Origin: Rhizobacter sp. | Lineage (GTDB): Bacteria; Pseudomonadota; Gammaproteobacteria; Burkholderiales; Burkholderiaceae | Length of the DNA: 8,224 nucleotides | Reading direction: 5' to 3' | NCBI GenBank assembly: GCA_014379885.1 | Contig: JACMKW010000545.1 | Span: 1-8,224, forward strand | In this document: piece after piece, positions 6,758 to 8,224 of the stretch | Position numbering within the stretch: position 1 is the stretch's first letter | Layout: each line of letters begins with the position of its first letter | Program-made: the position numbers and the translations under genes | The notes under the pieces: model-generated | What the model was told of the DNA's origin: nothing | Seen by the model: the letters and a program-made list of their open reading frames with translations, nothing else | Database searches by the model: none

Positions 6758-7699
6758 TTACCCTTTGGCAGGCTCGGCGACGGCGCGTTTCACATAGTCG
6801 ACAAAGCGAGCTACCACCGGGCCCGCGTCAGCAGGCCAAACGAGACTGGTCTCCGCACGTGGCGCCGCCGACACCAGCGCCACCGGCAGACGCCGATACA
6901 CCACGCCGGGACGCTGCAAGGTCGTCACTGATTCCGGCACCCAGGCCAGGCCCAGCCCTGCCGACACCAGGTTGACGATGGTCTGCATCTGGATGGCCTC
7001 TTGCGCGATGACCAGCGAGGCGTTGTGCCGGTGATAGAAGGCCAGCACGGCGTCGTACAGAGAGGGCGCAATGCCACGCGGAAAGATGATGAGCGGCTGC
7101 GCCAATATCTGCGCCAGCGTGAGGCGTCGCGAGCTGTTCAGCGGTGAGGCTTCGGGCACCGCCAGCACCATGGGCTCGATGCTCACCGACAGCCGTGACA
7201 GTGGCCGTGCACCGCCCTCGGGCGCCATGTTCGGTGCGTGCAGCACGAAGCCGGCATCGGCCTCGCTTTGATCGAAGGCACGCAATTGAACATCTGTGGT
7301 GGCCTCTCGCAACACCACGTCGATCCCCGGCTCCAGCTCGCGAAAGCCGCGCAGCCACCCCGGCAGCGGCCCAAAACCCACCGTGGAGACAAAGCCCAGC
7401 CGCAAGCGCCCGACCGCCCCATGCCCAGCCGCCTGGGCGATGCCGGCGAGTGACGCAGACTGCTGCAGCAATTGCCGAACCGGTTCGATCAACGCTTGGC
7501 CAGCGGGCGTGAGCGCCACCTGGCGCCGTGTGCGCTCAAAAAGCATCACGCCGAGCCGCGCCTCAAGCTGCTGCACCGCCAGCGTGAGCGGAGGCTGGGT
7601 GATGTGCAGCTTTTGCGCAGCGCGACCAAAGTGCAGTGTTTCGGCCAGCACCAGAAACTGGCGCCACACACGCAACTCGATGGAAGCGGCGTCACTCAT
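6758..7699 (-). CDS. LysR-family transcriptional regulator
   Basis: 313 residues. The N-terminal winged helix-turn-helix is canonical (residues about 8-67: [51 protein letters not shown]). The rest forms the two-lobed effector-binding domain (about 95-300). The effector is not predictable from sequence. The ATG at 7699 has only a weak GAG 7 nt upstream and overlaps by 8 nt the end of a short ORF, so initiation may be coupled. It is divergent from ilvD; LysR regulators often control the divergent gene, so ilvD is the natural candidate target, together with autoregulation. lgt and dnaQ follow on the same strand. Confidence 0.93.
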   Translation of the reverse strand: MSDAASIELRVWRQFLVLAETLHFGRAAQKLHITQPPLTLAVQQLEARLGVMLFERTRRQVALTPAGQALIEPVRQLLQQSASLAGIAQAAGHGAVGRLRLGFVSTVGFGPLPGWLRGFRELEPGIDVVLREATTDVQLRAFDQSEADAGFVLHAPNMAPEGGARPLSRLSVSIEPMVLAVPEASPLNSSRRLTLAQILAQPLIIFPRGIAPSLYDAVLAFYHRHNASLVIAQEAIQMQTIVNLVSAGLGLAWVPESVTTLQRPGVVYRRLPVALVSAAPRAETSLVWPADAGPVVARFVDYVKRAVAEPAKG

Positions 7700-7853
7700 C
7701 AGCAGACTCGATCTTCAGCGGCAGAGGGATGGCCCTCGTTCGGGACGCGTTTTCACTCACCATGCCGAGGTAGTCTTTCATGGCATCGTTCTCGACGGGT
7801 CGGGTCGGCGGGTATTGGGATATTCCGGTGATGTAGACGCTGAGCGATGGCAT
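7692..7853 (-). pseudogene. Short ORF resembling the N-terminus of a beta-ketoacyl-ACP synthase III-like protein, probably a truncated remnant
   Basis: 53 codons from ATG 7853 (GAG 6 nt upstream) to TGA 7692-7694; an in-frame ATG at 7892 would add 13 residues. The sequence reads like a real protein start: SVYITGISQYPPTRPVEND, then MKDYLGMVSENASRTRAI. This resembles, from memory, the beginning of FabH-like synthases ('ITG..YLP..PV.NDEM..YLG......SR.R.I'). After about residue 42 the resemblance ends ([11 protein letters not shown]) and the frame stops inside the lysR start. No catalytic Cys/His/Asn region can be present. It is either a remnant left by deletion or a short leader ORF coupled to lysR. 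The homology rests on recall and needs a database search. Confidence 0.4.
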
Positions 7854-7870
7854 GAACGTCTCAAACTGCG

Positions 7871-7891
7871 TGCGCCTCGATATGAGGCGCA
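7871..7891. repeat. Perfect 8-bp inverted repeat / hairpin in the lysR-ilvD interval
   Basis: TGCGCCTC (7871-7878) and GAGGCGCA (7884-7891) pair perfectly around a 5-nt loop, GATAT. No T-tract follows on either strand. Its right arm and loop are shared with the LysR-type dyad at 7879-7895, so the two structures exclude each other. Confidence 0.5.
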
Positions 7892-7895
7892 TATC
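7879..7895. promoter_or_regulatory. Putative LysR-type operator (T-N11-A dyad)
   Basis: GATAT-GAGGCGC-ATATC is a perfect 5-7-5 dyad in which T7881 and A7893 have exactly the T-N11-A spacing of LysR-family binding sites. It lies between the divergent lysR and ilvD genes, 87 nt upstream of the ilvD ATG. It overlaps the position where the ilvD -35 should be, given the -10 at 7912-7917. The assignment to the neighbouring regulator is inferred. Confidence 0.45.
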
Positions 7896-7904
7896 AATAC
7901 CGCA

Positions 7905-7917
7905 TTTTATATATATT
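7905..7917. promoter_or_regulatory. AT-rich divergent -10 region for ilvD (+) and lysR (-)
   Basis: The 13-bp tract TTTTATATATATT stands out in GC-rich surroundings. It contains TATATT (7912-7917, 5 of 6 to consensus) rightwards for ilvD and TATAAA (complement of 7906-7911) leftwards for the lysR unit. Neither has a good -35 at 16-18 nt, which fits regulated promoters. The ilvD leader would be about 60 nt. Confidence 0.4.
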
Positions 7918-7982
7918 GGACGCCCGATTGATGCGACGAGATACTTGCCACCCCTCCCCCCGCCACACAGCTAGGAACCGCC

Positions 7983-8224
7983 ATGAGCATCAACCGCCGC
8001 TCCAAGAACATCACCGAGGGCGTGGCCCGTGCCCCCAACCGGTCGATGTACTACGCCCTGGGATACGAAGAGGGCGATTTCAAGAAGCCGATGATCGGCG
8101 TGGCCAACGGGCACTCGACCATCACGCCTTGCAACTCGGGCCTGCAAAAACTCGCCGAAGCGGCTGTCGCAGGCATCGAGGCGGCCGGTGGCAACGCGCA
8201 GATTTTCGGCACGCCCACCATCAG
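7983..8224 (+). CDS. ilvD: Dihydroxy-acid dehydratase, N-terminal part (3' end outside window)
   Basis: 80 complete codons are visible, open to the window edge. [20 protein letters not shown] and [20 protein letters not shown] are diagnostic IlvD/Edd-family N-terminal motifs; C50 in TPCN is the first iron-sulfur cluster ligand. The enzyme dehydrates 2,3-dihydroxy-isovalerate and 2,3-dihydroxy-3-methylvalerate to the keto acids in valine, isoleucine and leucine synthesis. The variant wording fits ilvD rather than edd. The start is ATG 7983, with AGGA at 7973-7976, 6 nt upstream. It is divergent from lysR, whose product may regulate it through the dyad at 7879-7895. Confidence 0.95.
   Translation, partial: MSINRRSKNITEGVARAPNRSMYYALGYEEGDFKKPMIGVANGHSTITPCNSGLQKLAEAAVAGIEAAGGNAQIFGTPTI

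Noticed and set aside
6745..6759. Hairpin AAGCC-CGATC-GGCTT at the lysR stop as a terminator between lysR and lgt
   Set aside because: It has a 5-bp stem and no T-run; it is more likely a minor element that does not separate the genes.
1..8224. CRISPR array, toxin-antitoxin pair, transposon ends, defence system
   Set aside because: I found no regularly spaced repeats, no transposase or nuclease genes beyond dnaQ, and no paired small genes with toxin or antitoxin motifs.

Overview
The window is high-GC DNA with tightly packed, proteobacterial-type genes. IlvD, DnaQ, Lgt and SuhB all read like betaproteobacterial proteins, and the set is most consistent with Burkholderiales, probably Comamonadaceae. 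The taxon is inferred from recognisable protein wording, not from a search. It looks like chromosomal core DNA: there is no CRISPR array, transposase, integrase or plasmid gene.

Left part (1-1880): the 3' end of suhB (inositol-phosphate phosphatase family) runs rightwards. It meets, with one base between the stop codons, a leftward FAD-dependent oxidoreductase of the L-2-hydroxyglutarate oxidase (LhgO-like) type. Divergent from that gene is a small rightward gene for a 95-residue protein with one N-terminal membrane segment and a basic tail.

Middle (1902-5070): a leftward 939-codon gene encodes a signal peptide, a zinc-metallopeptidase (HEFTH) domain, a TolB-like beta-propeller and a C-terminal Omp85-type outer-membrane barrel with an LRGY motif. 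This is the most unusual protein in the window. Upstream of it lies about 350 bp without a gene, holding a perfect 8-bp inverted repeat, a small hairpin and a strong terminator.

Right part (5071-8224): a leftward cluster lysR-lgt-dnaQ-tRNA-Val(CAC) ends in that terminator. lgt and dnaQ overlap by 4 nt, which suggests translational coupling. The 5' end of ilvD (dihydroxy-acid dehydratase) is divergent from the cluster. The lysR/ilvD interval holds a short ORF overlapping the lysR start, which looks like the beginning of a beta-ketoacyl-ACP synthase III-like gene. It also holds a dyad with LysR-type T-N11-A spacing beside an AT-rich promoter-like tract.

The genes belong to separate housekeeping tasks: branched-chain amino acid synthesis, lipoprotein maturation, DNA proofreading, translation and outer-membrane biology. 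I see no multi-gene defence or mobile system. The best candidates for something undescribed are the peptidase-propeller-Omp85 fusion and the regulatory architecture between lysR and ilvD.
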